Assembly: GCA_016716225.1 (NCBI GenBank)
Contig: JADJWT010000001.1
Location: 2,056,501-2,120,500 of the forward strand
Direction: 5' to 3'
DNA from: Ignavibacteriota bacterium
GTDB taxonomy: Bacteria; Bacteroidota; Ignavibacteria; Ignavibacteriales; Melioribacteraceae
Length of the DNA stretch: 64,000 bases
Shown here: piece by piece, positions 1 through 8,916 of the stretch
Layout: each line of letters opens with the position of its first letter
How positions within the stretch are numbered: the stretch's first letter is position 1
The notes under the pieces: model-generated
What the model was told of the DNA's origin: nothing
Databases searched by the model: none
What the model saw: the letters and a program-made list of their open reading frames with translations, nothing else
Position numbers and translations under genes: made by a program

Positions 1-1
1 G

Positions 2-502
2 CTTGTTGAAAAAGATTACAAAATTGTTTCTGGTTTTGGTATTGGTGTTGGGGGAACAATAATAAATGGAGCACTTGAAGCAATTTTTGAATCAAAATAC
101 AAAAATTCTAGTAATTATTTAGAACTTCGACCCTTTCCACAATTTAAATCTGGAAAAATTACTCTACACGAATTGTGGGAAAAATATAGACATGATATGA
201 TTTCAAAAAGTGGGATAGCAATTTTTCTATTTGGCAATAAATTTAACAAGAAAAAAGTTATTCAAGCAAAGGGTGTATACCGTGAATATCAAATTGCTAA
301 AGAACTCGACTTATCTATCATACCAATAGGTTCAACAGGTTATACTGCCAAGAAAATATTTTATGAAATTAGTAAAAACATTGATAAATATGATTATTTA
401 AAGGATTACCTAGATGTTTTAAAAAACTCAAAAGATTCTAATTTAATAATTAAAACTGTTCTAAAAATAATTACAAATATTTCGAAGGATTATCTTAATT
501 AA
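2..502 (+). CDS. thsA: Thoeris ThsA, C-terminal SLOG part (5' end off the window)
   Basis: The open frame runs in from the left edge, so the N-terminal NADase domain (SIR2-like in the known family) is not visible. What remains reads IVSGFGIGVGGTIINGAL, then LRPFPQ, then a WEKYRHDMISKSGIAIFLFG segment and a PIGSTGY motif. This is the pattern of the SLOG/STALD sensor domain that ends ThsA, where it binds the cyclic ADP-ribose signal made by ThsB. The next gene, 12 bp downstream, is a ThsB-type TIR protein, which supports the call. Confidence in the SLOG domain is high; in ThsA, good because of the neighbours. Confidence 0.82.
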   Translation, partial: LVEKDYKIVSGFGIGVGGTIINGALEAIFESKYKNSSNYLELRPFPQFKSGKITLHELWEKYRHDMISKSGIAIFLFGNKFNKKKVIQAKGVYREYQIAKELDLSIIPIGSTGYTAKKIFYEISKNIDKYDYLKDYLDVLKNSKDSNLIIKTVLKIITNISKDYLN

Positions 503-514
503 TAGGAGGAAAAA

Positions 515-1006
515 ATGGCTCGAAAAGTTTTTTTTAGTTTTCACTATAAACCAGATAACTGGCGTACCTCACAAGTTAGAAACATTGGTGCAATTGAAGG
601 AAACAAACCTGCTTCAGACAACAAATGGGAGGAAGTCACAGATGGTGGTGACGAAGCTATTCAGAAATGGATTGATGATAATATGTACGGTAGAAAATGT
701 ACAATTGTTTTAATAGGGGAAAATACGGCAGGGCGAAAATGGATAAATTATGAAATTAAGAAAGCTTGGAAAGATGGAAAAGGTGTTCTAGGAATTCATA
801 TTCACAATTTAAAGAACTCTTTGGGTGAACAAGCTAAAAAAGGAAATAATCCTTTTATTGGAATTTCGATAGACGGAACAACTCTAAGTGACAAGATAAA
901 AGTTTATGATCCGCCTTACTCAACTAGTACATACGTCTATGACAATATAAAGGAAAATATTTCAGATTGGATTGAAAAAGCAATTGAAATTCGAAATAAA
1001 TATTAA
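515..1006 (+). CDS. thsB: Thoeris ThsB, TIR-like signal synthase
   Basis: A 163-aa protein of the TIR-like DUF1863 family. It shows the N-terminal VFFSFHYKPDNWRTSQVRN block, the KWEEV and KWIDDNM segments, and GENTAGRKWINYEIKKAW with the likely catalytic Glu near residue 80. In Thoeris, such proteins convert NAD+ into a cyclic ADP-ribose signal after phage infection, which switches on ThsA. The start is set by a strong ribosome-binding site (AGGAGG) just upstream. It follows thsA by 12 bp in one operon. The motif set is complete, so it looks intact. Confidence 0.88.
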   Translation: MARKVFFSFHYKPDNWRTSQVRNIGAIEGNKPASDNKWEEVTDGGDEAIQKWIDDNMYGRKCTIVLIGENTAGRKWINYEIKKAWKDGKGVLGIHIHNLKNSLGEQAKKGNNPFIGISIDGTTLSDKIKVYDPPYSTSTYVYDNIKENISDWIEKAIEIRNKY

Positions 1007-1227
1007 AGCGACAAAACTAAAAAAACTACATGTCCACTGCAATACAACCTAAATTAAAACAAGATCATCATTCCATATTACTATGGTTAAAAATTACATT
1101 TAGGTCAAATTAGAAAAGAGGATTATTTTATACTAAATCCAAATAGTAACCTTTTAAAACTATTTTTTAATTGTGTGAGTTCTTTTCTATATACATATTA
1201 AAGTAAATTAAAATAGTAGGAGATTAA

Positions 1228-2301
1228 ATGACAAAAATTAAAGATTATTTTGGAATAGAAATACTACCAGAACCTAAAAGCCCTTCAATTAATTTTAATG
1301 CTTTAGAAACAAATGTTAGCAATTATGTTAAACAACTAAACAACTACGACGCTGAAAAGTTTAAAGTATATTTATATACAATTGCATTCAGTTTTCCTGC
1401 GGATAATAGGGCTGAGTCTATGACTAAACTTAAAAATGTTATGTGTCGTCTTAGAATACCAAAATATGAATATGATAAAAAAAGGATGATGATTTGGAAT
1501 CCTTATATTCCAAAGGAGATAGCTCTAGTTAAACATACCGATGAAGATAAATACCAACCCTATAATCCATCTGAAATTAAAATTATTCCAAGTGTTAAAA
1601 GAATAGTATATCAGTTTTCTCAAAATTCACTTTCTAACATAAGATCATTTTTGCACACAATTGTACTTTCTGTCCATAATGATGTACCTGAAAAAAATCG
1701 TAAATTTAGAGTTGTTCTTACCTGCATTCCTACAATAGACTTTAAGAAGACTTTATTGAATAATTACAACCTCTCCGGGGCAACTTTAAAAGAACTAAAT
1801 GACGAAGGTATTAAATCAAGCCATGAAATTAATCTTATTGAAGAACAACAAATTAATATATTCGGAGATGATTCAAGTTTATCTTTACCTACTTTTCATT
1901 CATTCTTGGCTTATCCCTCAAGTGATGAAACAGATGCTATAATATTTCAAGAAAGATTAGAAGAATTTGGAATAAATATATGGATCGATAAAAAACATAT
2001 GATACCTGGATCTAATGTTTTAGACGAATTATCAAAAAGAGTGATAACTTGTAACTCAGTATTAATTGCAATTGGAAAATCAGGAATTGGTCCTTGGGAA
2101 AAAAAAGAGTTGGAGATTGCTATTCATGATGCTGTGAAAAAAGAGAAAACAATAATTCCTGTATTTTTACCAAAAGCACCTAAAGATGTAAAAATTCCAC
2201 CTTACCTAAATAATTATTTATGGGTTGATTTTAGAAAGGGCTTTAAAACTGAAGAACTAAAAAGAATAGCAACAAGTGTAAAAAATAAAAGAGTTTTATA
2301 A
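1228..2301 (+). CDS. Second TIR-domain protein of the Thoeris locus
   Basis: A 357-aa protein in two parts. Residues about 1-215 match nothing I recognise. Residues about 220-350 form a classic TIR domain: FLAYPSSDET start, WIDKKHMIPG loop, GKSGIGPWEKKELEIAI with the catalytic Glu near residue 294, and PVFLPKAP. Thoeris loci often carry several TIR proteins, each responding to different phages, so this is probably an extra ThsB-like sensor, but of a different TIR subfamily from the gene at 515-1006. It sits 221 bp downstream with its own RBS (AGGAG). Nothing else was recognised in the 1007-1227 gap. Confidence 0.75.
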   Translation: MTKIKDYFGIEILPEPKSPSINFNALETNVSNYVKQLNNYDAEKFKVYLYTIAFSFPADNRAESMTKLKNVMCRLRIPKYEYDKKRMMIWNPYIPKEIALVKHTDEDKYQPYNPSEIKIIPSVKRIVYQFSQNSLSNIRSFLHTIVLSVHNDVPEKNRKFRVVLTCIPTIDFKKTLLNNYNLSGATLKELNDEGIKSSHEINLIEEQQINIFGDDSSLSLPTFHSFLAYPSSDETDAIIFQERLEEFGINIWIDKKHMIPGSNVLDELSKRVITCNSVLIAIGKSGIGPWEKKELEIAIHDAVKKEKTIIPVFLPKAPKDVKIPPYLNNYLWVDFRKGFKTEELKRIATSVKNKRVL

Positions 2302-2465
2302 CTACAATAAAGACTATACATCGTTAAAGACGGCCAAATTAATTCACTCAGTTATAGTTAGGTTGTTTGCACAATGTTTTCATAGAAAAATAATAACTGT
2401 ACTACCACAGAGGTAAATAATTATGATAAATTTAATCAAAATTATTTTAGAATATCGATTCATAA

Positions 2466-2807
2466 GCACAATCTTTTAACTCACTTTATTATCCTAAAAA
2501 GTTAAGAAATCAATCATATGAAAAATTTAAAATTGCTCATTTACATGAACAAGGGCAAGACATGATTATTGTCCCACTTAAATCTTCATTTGGACAACTT
2601 TCACAACACGAACAAAATGAAAACTTAAATGCACTACAATTATGTGCTTCAGAGGCTGGTTTAAGAGGTATTGTTTGTTTAGTTTGGAATATAGGGAGTG
2701 TGTTTAATTTTATGGCACCAGATGAGTGGTGTCCATTTTTCAATAGTATTGATATTCAGTTCGTTATGATGAATATTAATAGAGAACTTACCTGCACAAA
2801 TGGATAA
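2466..2807 (+). pseudogene. Hypothetical protein remnant
   Basis: An open frame from about 2466 to a TAA at 2807, with the first ATG only at 2562. Upstream of that ATG the frame still reads like protein (KFKIAHLHEQGQD), so it is probably the 3' part of a longer gene that lost its start. The segment contains IIVPLKSSFGQLS, LQLCASEAGLRGIV, PFFNSIDIQFV and ends in NINRELTC. I do not recognise the family. The surrounding 2302-3269 is otherwise gene-free, AT-rich and shows no other readable frame. Confidence 0.45.
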
Positions 2808-3161
2808 TCTTTAACAAATAATGAAATGTTTTATGTTTCTTCATTTAATGCGATGTTCTTCAAAATATACTTTAGTATATAGTTATTATTTATTGTTTAT
2901 TTATAAATTTTCAAATTTGATTGATATTATTAAACTTCCCCTCATATGTGGATACGAAGAATAAATTAGTAAATTGATTGTCAAAAAATATAATTAATTA
3001 TCGTACACATGCAATGTAAACGAAAAAACTTTCAAGGTGTTTTACAATTCAGTTTTAACAAAGATATTACAAGTTAGCCTTCAATTAAATTTGATTCTAA
3101 AAATGTTTTCTTAAACTTAAAAATAAAAATATAAGTACAGTAATTTGTTTATTGCATATGA

Positions 3162-3422
3162 AGTATATTTTACAGGATTTATGAACTTGTAGCTAGTTTT
3201 AATAGTAGTTTCCAATTAAAGCTATTCAAATTCTTTTATAATAATTTGGAAGTAAAGGAACAGAAAATCATGCTCCCTTCAAATTCAGAAGAATGTGAAA
3301 AAATTTATACAATCCTTTCCGGAGATTTCAAAAATTATAGCAATCAAATAAAAAGCGTGTTAAAATCTCTAAGAAGTTCGGCAAGTCATTTAGCTGTTTA
3401 TAGAGATTTGGTGATGAGTTAA
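3162..3422 (+). pseudogene. 3' end of an unidentified gene, first copy
   Basis: A frame open from about 3162 to TAA at 3422, with the only ATG at 3270 (50 codons from there). The tail reads QIKSVLKSLRSSASHLAVY, then RDLVMS. The last 78 bp recur at 6430-6507, where no upstream coding part remains. It is probably the stump of a gene whose body was lost. No family recognised. Confidence 0.4.
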
Positions 3423-3423
3423 A
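3346..3423 (+). repeat. 78-bp direct repeat, left copy (gene 3' end)
   Basis: Begins AAATAAAAAGCGTGTTA and ends GGTGATGAGTTAAA. It matches 6430-6507 in the same direction with about five mismatches. The two copies flank the 3.0-kb module holding the genes at 3535-6415. The repeat encodes the C-terminus of the gene stump described at 3162-3422. Confidence 0.85.
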
Positions 3424-3534
3424 TTTATGAAATTGATGCTGGGGTATTCTTATTATCAGGCATTATGGTTTATCTTAAACTTCAATTAATGTTCGGAAAT
3501 AACGGAAAGAATAAATAATTCAAAAAAAATAGTT

Positions 3535-4941
3535 GTGAAAAATCATTTATCCATAATTGATATTAATGACAAAAGAATAATCAAGAGTTCTTCCGAATTA
3601 GCAAGCCTTTTACACTATTTAAAAAATGAACAAAAATTACTTGGACTTACATTTGATAACAACACTTTAAAACTAATTGATTATGATGAATTATTTAGTC
3701 CAAACAGATTTGAAGATTTTAATTTCAACACTACAATAGTACTTGATAGAAATCTATTAATTGCAGCGAGGAATATTTTTAATAATAGGTGTGCTCAAGA
3801 TAATGTCGACAGATTCTTTCTCATGGTTTTATCTTATGCGATGTTTACAAATTCACTCATTGATTATAACATTTCACTATATGAGGGGGGTAATAATAAA
3901 TTTATTTCTGCAATTGATGATCTTAAAAAAATTAGAGTCTTAGATAATTTATCTCTTGATATTATATTAAAATTATTATTTGGGGAAATAAAGAAAATAC
4001 CCGTAAATGAATTTAAGAAAGCGAAACAAAAAACAAAGCAAATATCAGAATTTTTGCGAAAAGAAAATTATAATAAGCAATTAAGATTATACAAACAAAC
4101 CTATCCTTATTTTTTAAAAGCTGCATCCTTACTCAGAGATAGAAATCTAAGCATTCAAGTTAGAATAAAACGATTCCGGACGTGGATTTATGATGAATAT
4201 ATCTCAATGAACATACCAATCATTATTGTTATGCATTCGATTCTTAATGAAGAAAATATCATGAAAAGTATATTTATTAATAATAAGGAGAAGTTGCTTA
4301 AAAATTTACGAAATGCAACATGGGACACAACAATTTTATCATACATGCGAGAACAATGCACCAAAAATCATGGACACTTTTTTATAATGGCAACATATGA
4401 TGTAAAATTAGTTGAAATGATGAAATACTGCTTTGTAGCTGATGAAGAAATTGATAATGTCTTTAATGAAAATAAAATCGAGATAAAAAAAATTATTGAA
4501 CAGAACAATAAAATTTTAAAATCAAAAAATAGAAAAAATGATGTTGAAGAGAGACTAAATAAATTAGATATAATTACTGAAGAATTAGAAAATGAACTTT
4601 TAAACCATATTTATGAGGCTCAAATGAAATCATTTGAAGATTTATTTATTGAAGCAATTCATAATTTAAAATTAGTATCCATTAAAATGAATTCTAACGA
4701 AAAAGGAATTATTCAACGAATTTGTGTTCCATTTGATTTTGGACCAAGTAAAAGATATAAAGACGGAATAAATAGATATCATGTACTTGACTTAAATAGT
4801 CCTGATGGTAAACATAATCTTGCAATATTACCAACTCAATTAATAGATCTGGAAATATTAGATGAAAGTTTTGAACCCGGTGATTATGTTACATGGAAAA
4901 CGAATTGGATAGTTCCAAGGGATTGGGGTAAATATTCATGA
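3535..4941 (+). CDS. Hypothetical protein, possible PIN-like nuclease
   Basis: A 468-aa soluble protein starting at GTG. It has an acidic hydrophobic start (TTIVLDRNLLIAARN, near residue 70) and later ATWDTTILSYM and MATYDVKLVEMM (about residues 260-300). Aspartates after hydrophobic strands at these spacings resemble the PIN-like nuclease fold, but I cannot confirm a full catalytic set. The C-terminal third (FDFGPSKRYKDGINRY onward) is unassigned. Its stop overlaps the ATG of a broken ATPase gene, so the two were probably one operon. The location between repeats in a defence island suggests an anti-phage role; that is inference. Confidence 0.55.
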   Translation: MKNHLSIIDINDKRIIKSSSELASLLHYLKNEQKLLGLTFDNNTLKLIDYDELFSPNRFEDFNFNTTIVLDRNLLIAARNIFNNRCAQDNVDRFFLMVLSYAMFTNSLIDYNISLYEGGNNKFISAIDDLKKIRVLDNLSLDIILKLLFGEIKKIPVNEFKKAKQKTKQISEFLRKENYNKQLRLYKQTYPYFLKAASLLRDRNLSIQVRIKRFRTWIYDEYISMNIPIIIVMHSILNEENIMKSIFINNKEKLLKNLRNATWDTTILSYMREQCTKNHGHFFIMATYDVKLVEMMKYCFVADEEIDNVFNENKIEIKKIIEQNNKILKSKNRKNDVEERLNKLDIITEELENELLNHIYEAQMKSFEDLFIEAIHNLKLVSIKMNSNEKGIIQRICVPFDFGPSKRYKDGINRYHVLDLNSPDGKHNLAILPTQLIDLEILDESFEPGDYVTWKTNWIVPRDWGKYS

Positions 4942-5148
4942 AATATGTGAAATTTGAAATAGAAGGTTTACGTAGAATTAAAAAAGCCAATTTTATTTTC
5001 AGTGAAGCGACTTTTTTAATGGTGAAAATAATGTTGGTAAATCAATTGTATTTTGAGCTTTGGAAAAATAATTTACAGTTGATGCAAGATGCAAAATAGA
5101 AGATTTCTTTATACAAGAAAATGGGGAACAAGCTTGTTAATTTCACTA
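4938..5148 (+). pseudogene. Broken AAA/OLD-type ATPase, N-terminal fragment
   Basis: ATG at 4938 overlaps the previous stop. The frame reads MKYVKFEIEGLRRIKKANFI, like the start of OLD/RecF-type ATPases. A Walker A motif, NGENNVGKSIVF, is then readable only after a one-base frame change near 5020, followed by in-frame stops while recognisable residues (TVDARCKIEDFFIQENGEQA) continue. The rest of the gene is gone. It is the decayed partner of the gene at 3535-4941. Confidence 0.75.
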
Positions 5149-5218
5149 TATGTCATATGTATTTGTATTTCTTGATGACATTATATTCTTAATATTAAAT
5201 GAAATTGCTTGATAAAAA

Positions 5219-6415
5219 ATGAAATACACCAATAACAAAAATAAAAAGAAATGGCAAAAGAAATTCATAGATGAAGTACTTAATCAAAATGTGAATACTG
5301 ATTTCACAAAATCACTCTTAAATGATACAAATAAACTGAATGAAAAATCAAATTATATTCCTAAAAGTCTTTGTAAATATTATTGTCCTACATCAGAAAA
5401 TATTTTAGATATACAGAAAAAATGCCTTTGGCTTTCAAATCCATATTATTTTAATGATCCTTTTGATTGTAAAACCGGTTATGATAGTATTGCTTATGAA
5501 AAGAATATAATTTTAGAATTTTTTAAAGAAAATGGACTTATTGATAAAACTAAAATTAAAGATGGATTTACAGAAGTTGAAAAGAATAGGATTTTAAACT
5601 CGAAAATTGTTGATTATGATTATTTGTGGACAAATTACGAAAATTATGATAGTGTAATTTATAAAATCCTAAATGAAAAGAATTATGATTTTAGGCGTAA
5701 GATTCATTCATTAATTAGAAAGTTGAAATTAGATATCGAAAATAAAATGAATCTACTTAGAAAATCAGAAATCAGAGTAGCATGCTTTTCAGAATTTAAT
5801 CGATTAGAAAATTTTAAAAAAAATCTTCAAATGTGGTCTCATTATGCTGATAACCATAAGGGATTTTGTATTGAATATGATCTAACCCCTCTAAAAGAAT
5901 TTACTTCATTTACAAAATCTGAGTCAGATTATTATTTAAATAAAAATGAATATATTGATGAGAAATTGAAAGCTGCCATTATAGCCGGATTGTTTCCAAT
6001 AATTTATACATCAAATAGAGTAAACGTTCATGTTACAAAACTTAAAAAATTAAAAATAGATGATAATGGGAAATTGATAAACAATATTGATTTAAATAAG
6101 ATATTGTTAAAAACCTTTATCATAAAATCAACAAATTGGAGTTATGAAAAGGAATGGAGGATAATAATTGATGAAGAAATTGCCGATCATTTTGATAATA
6201 AAATTCCCTTTCCATATATACATAGAATTTATCTTGGATGTAAAATGGATCGCTATACAGCAGATATGATATTTGAAATTGGGAAAGAGTTAAATATTGA
6301 AACTATACAACTTAAAATGGATGGGAAAAGATTTTTATTAGGAGAAGAAAGCTCATATTTACGAGAATGGGAAAAAGAAGAAAAAAAGAGGAGCAATCCT
6401 TTTAAACAATATTAA
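5219..6415 (+). CDS. DUF2971 family protein
   Basis: A 398-aa protein with the DUF2971 pattern: LCKYYCPTSENILDIQKKC and LWLSNPYYFNDPFDCK near the N-terminus, VACFSE then MWSHYADNHKGFCIEYD in the middle, and YEKEWRIIID with YLGCKMD near the end. The biochemical role of the family is unknown; it is often found in defence and mobile islands. It stands alone between the decayed ATPase and the right copy of the 78-bp repeat, which starts 14 bp after its stop. Confidence 0.8.
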   Translation: MKYTNNKNKKKWQKKFIDEVLNQNVNTDFTKSLLNDTNKLNEKSNYIPKSLCKYYCPTSENILDIQKKCLWLSNPYYFNDPFDCKTGYDSIAYEKNIILEFFKENGLIDKTKIKDGFTEVEKNRILNSKIVDYDYLWTNYENYDSVIYKILNEKNYDFRRKIHSLIRKLKLDIENKMNLLRKSEIRVACFSEFNRLENFKKNLQMWSHYADNHKGFCIEYDLTPLKEFTSFTKSESDYYLNKNEYIDEKLKAAIIAGLFPIIYTSNRVNVHVTKLKKLKIDDNGKLINNIDLNKILLKTFIIKSTNWSYEKEWRIIIDEEIADHFDNKIPFPYIHRIYLGCKMDRYTADMIFEIGKELNIETIQLKMDGKRFLLGEESSYLREWEKEEKKRSNPFKQY

Positions 6416-6429
6416 ATATTACAACAACA

Positions 6430-6507
6430 AAATAAAAAGCGTATTACAATCTCTAAAAAGTTCTGCAAGTCACTTAGCTGTTTATAGAGATTTGGTGATG
6501 AGTTAAA
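6430..6507 (+). repeat. 78-bp direct repeat, right copy
   Basis: Same orientation as 3346-3423. The amino-acid reading is preserved (IKSVLQSLKSSASHLAVY, then RDLVMS and stop) but there is no gene body in front of it here. The repeat closes the 3.0-kb module. Confidence 0.85.
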
Positions 6508-6536
6508 ATTCAAATCAAATTAAAATTGGAGGTGTT

Positions 6537-6827
6537 ATGAATTCACTAATATGTGATGCTATACGCAATAAAAAATTATTGCAGTATTATTACAATGGAG
6601 GAACAAGGGTAGTAGAACCTCATTGTCATGGAGTAACTACTGCTGCGAATGAAGGTCTGCGTGCTTTTCAAGTAAGTGGTTATTCAGAATCCGGTAAATT
6701 AGGCTGGAAAATGTTTGATTTAGGAAATGCCAATAATATTACAAAATTAGATGAAACATTTGATGGACCAAGACCTGGTTATAGGAAAGGCGATAAGGGG
6801 ATGTCTCATATTTATAGTGAACTTTAA
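6537..6827 (+). CDS. Small WYL-like domain protein
   Basis: A 96-aa protein: ICDAIRNKKLLQYYYNGGTR, VEPHCHGVTTAANEGLRAFQ, then LGWKMFDLGNANNITKLDE. The order of AIRNKK, Y-Y-G-R, VEPH and the final strand matches the single-domain version of the WYL ligand-sensing fold found in defence regulators. A clear RBS (GGAGG) precedes the ATG. It opens a block that continues with KTSC, OLD-like and GIY-YIG genes, so it may regulate them. Family call fair; role inferred. Confidence 0.6.
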   Translation: MNSLICDAIRNKKLLQYYYNGGTRVVEPHCHGVTTAANEGLRAFQVSGYSESGKLGWKMFDLGNANNITKLDETFDGPRPGYRKGDKGMSHIYSEL

Positions 6828-6878
6828 TTTATATAAATAATAATAAATATTTATTGGTTTAAAAAAAGAGGTTAAATT

Positions 6879-7094
6879 ATGGAACGAAAACACGTGAATT
6901 CATCTAATTTAAAATCAGTCGGCTATGATAATAGTTCAAATATTTTGCAAATTGAATTTTTAAATGGCGGTCTATATGAATACTATAATGTACCGGAAAG
7001 TAAATATAATGGGCTAATGAATGCAACATCTCATGGTCAATATTTTGATCAACATATCAAAAAAGGCGGATATAGATTTAGGAAACTAAGATGA
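6879..7094 (+). CDS. KTSC domain protein
   Basis: A 71-aa protein made up of one KTSC domain: VNSSNLKSVGYDNSSNILQI, FLNGGLYEYYNVPESKY, then ATSHGQYFDQHIK. The family often sits beside nucleases and ATPases and is thought to bind nucleic acid; its role is not settled. Its stop overlaps the start of the OLD-like gene by 4 bp, so the two are translationally coupled. Confidence 0.85.
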   Translation: MERKHVNSSNLKSVGYDNSSNILQIEFLNGGLYEYYNVPESKYNGLMNATSHGQYFDQHIKKGGYRFRKLR

Positions 7095-8881
7095 AAATTC
7101 GCAAAGTTGAGATTAGTAATTGGAGATCTATAAAACATGTAGATATTGAATTTCAAGACCTAATGATTTTTATAGGTCAGAATAATCATGGTAAATCAAA
7201 TATCCTGACTGCCTTATTATTGTTTTTTGGTCAAATTCAAGCAAATGACATGGATTTCCATAGAGTGGAAAACGAATTATTCGTTGAAATCACTTTTGGA
7301 GAACTTAATGAAAGTGAAAAATCAACATTCACAAAATATGTTACTTCTCAAAATACAATTCGTGTTAGAAAGACTATTTCTAAGGAAGGAAGAAACGAAT
7401 ATAATGGTTACATTGAACAACCAAATGTAGAATGGTTAAAGGAAGAAAACATTACAAAATTCACTAAAAGAGAAATTGCCTCTACACTTCCTTTATATAA
7501 TTTATTGCCAAAGGCTGGAAAGATTACACAAGAAGATTTTAAACAAGGTCAATTAGAATATATAAAAATAAATAATTCCAAGTTGAAGTTTAAGTATTCA
7601 ATTGAATCTACACCATTTTTAGGTTTTAAGAATGTTGCAAAAGGTATTTTTGGTGAAGTCTTTTTTATACCATCAGTTAAAAATGCTAAAGAAGAATTAT
7701 CAACTAGAGAAAATTCAGTTTTTGGTCAGTTATACTCTAGAGTTATTACAAGAATGTCTATTGAAAACAAAGAATATATTGATGCGAAAAATAAAATAAC
7801 TCAGTTAGCTGGTGTTTTAAATAAGTTAACTGAGGATGGAAAACCCAACAAACAGAGACCCGAAGAACTCTCTAAATTGGAAGAATTATTAGATTTAGAA
7901 TTAAAACGTTGGGATACAAAAATTGATGTTGAAATTACGCCACCGAATATAGATGATATATTTAAAGTCGGTGCAGAAATTTGGATTGACGATGGAATAC
8001 GAACAGATATTGAGAGGAAAGGACATGGACTTCAAAGATACTTGATTTTTGCTTTAATTAAAACTTGGGCAAAAATTATTAGGGAAGATGAGAAGGAAAA
8101 AACAATCACTAACAAAGAAACTAGTATAAAAAAATCAAAAAGGAAGGCTTCTAAAACCAATTATTTTATTTTTGAAGAACCAGAATTATACCTGCACCCT
8201 CAATCTCAAAGAGAATCATTTTCTGCATTAGTAGAGCTTTCAAAAGAGGAGAATCAAGTGGTACTGTGCACTCATTCAAGTTCATTTATCGATTTAAATT
8301 TCCATAGATCGATATGCATTGTAAAAAAAGAAAGTATTGAAGTAGGATCAAAGATTTTACAATGTAGTGAAGATATTTTTTTAAAAAATGAAGACAAAAA
8401 ACAATTTGATATGATACGTTGGATTAATCCAGAAAGAGGTGAATTATTTTTTGCTAAGAAAGTTATATTGCTCGAAGGATCCACAGAAAAATCTGTAATC
8501 CCATTGATTGCAAAAATTCTAAATGAATTTAAATATGATGTAACACTTATTGATTGTGGAGGGAAGGATAGTATTCCAGCATATATTAAATTATTGAATA
8601 AATTTTCACTTCCTTATACAGTAGTTTATGATATTGATAATCAACCTGAAAAAACTAAAGAAAGTAAAAGAAACGCTAATGAAAAAAATAAATTAATTGA
8701 AAATGCAATTGACAATACGTTTGGGAATTCAGTGAAATTTAAAAATGATATAGAAGACGAATTGGGAATAAAAGATAAACCTAAATCTGATAAACCATAT
8801 AAAGCAATTAAATATATATTGAGCGATTCTTTTAAGATTAGCAAAAGTTTAAAGAAAAAAATAGAAACTATATATAATTAG
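7091..8881 (+). CDS. OLD-family ATPase/TOPRIM nuclease
   Basis: A 596-aa protein. The N-terminal ABC-type ATPase half has Walker A GQNNHGKSN (residues 29-37) and Walker B YFIFEEPELYLHP (about 357-369) followed by a Q-loop/His region (VVLCTHSS). The C-terminal TOPRIM half has LLEGSTEKSVIPLIA (about 460) and the acidic YDIDNQ motif (about 513). OLD nucleases such as GajA use this architecture to cut DNA when nucleotide levels fall. There is no UvrD-like GajB next door; instead a GIY-YIG protein follows, so this is not standard Gabija. A defence role is inferred from class and context. Confidence 0.8.
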   Translation: MKIRKVEISNWRSIKHVDIEFQDLMIFIGQNNHGKSNILTALLLFFGQIQANDMDFHRVENELFVEITFGELNESEKSTFTKYVTSQNTIRVRKTISKEGRNEYNGYIEQPNVEWLKEENITKFTKREIASTLPLYNLLPKAGKITQEDFKQGQLEYIKINNSKLKFKYSIESTPFLGFKNVAKGIFGEVFFIPSVKNAKEELSTRENSVFGQLYSRVITRMSIENKEYIDAKNKITQLAGVLNKLTEDGKPNKQRPEELSKLEELLDLELKRWDTKIDVEITPPNIDDIFKVGAEIWIDDGIRTDIERKGHGLQRYLIFALIKTWAKIIREDEKEKTITNKETSIKKSKRKASKTNYFIFEEPELYLHPQSQRESFSALVELSKEENQVVLCTHSSSFIDLNFHRSICIVKKESIEVGSKILQCSEDIFLKNEDKKQFDMIRWINPERGELFFAKKVILLEGSTEKSVIPLIAKILNEFKYDVTLIDCGGKDSIPAYIKLLNKFSLPYTVVYDIDNQPEKTKESKRNANEKNKLIENAIDNTFGNSVKFKNDIEDELGIKDKPKSDKPYKAIKYILSDSFKISKSLKKKIETIYN

Positions 8882-8916
8882 ATGAAAATATATTTTTAAA
8901 TAAAAAATTTATTAAA

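Noticed and set aside
2537..2743. Minus-strand cysteine-rich frame of 68 residues
   Set aside because: It is the complement of the better frame at 2466-2807 and lacks a start signal.
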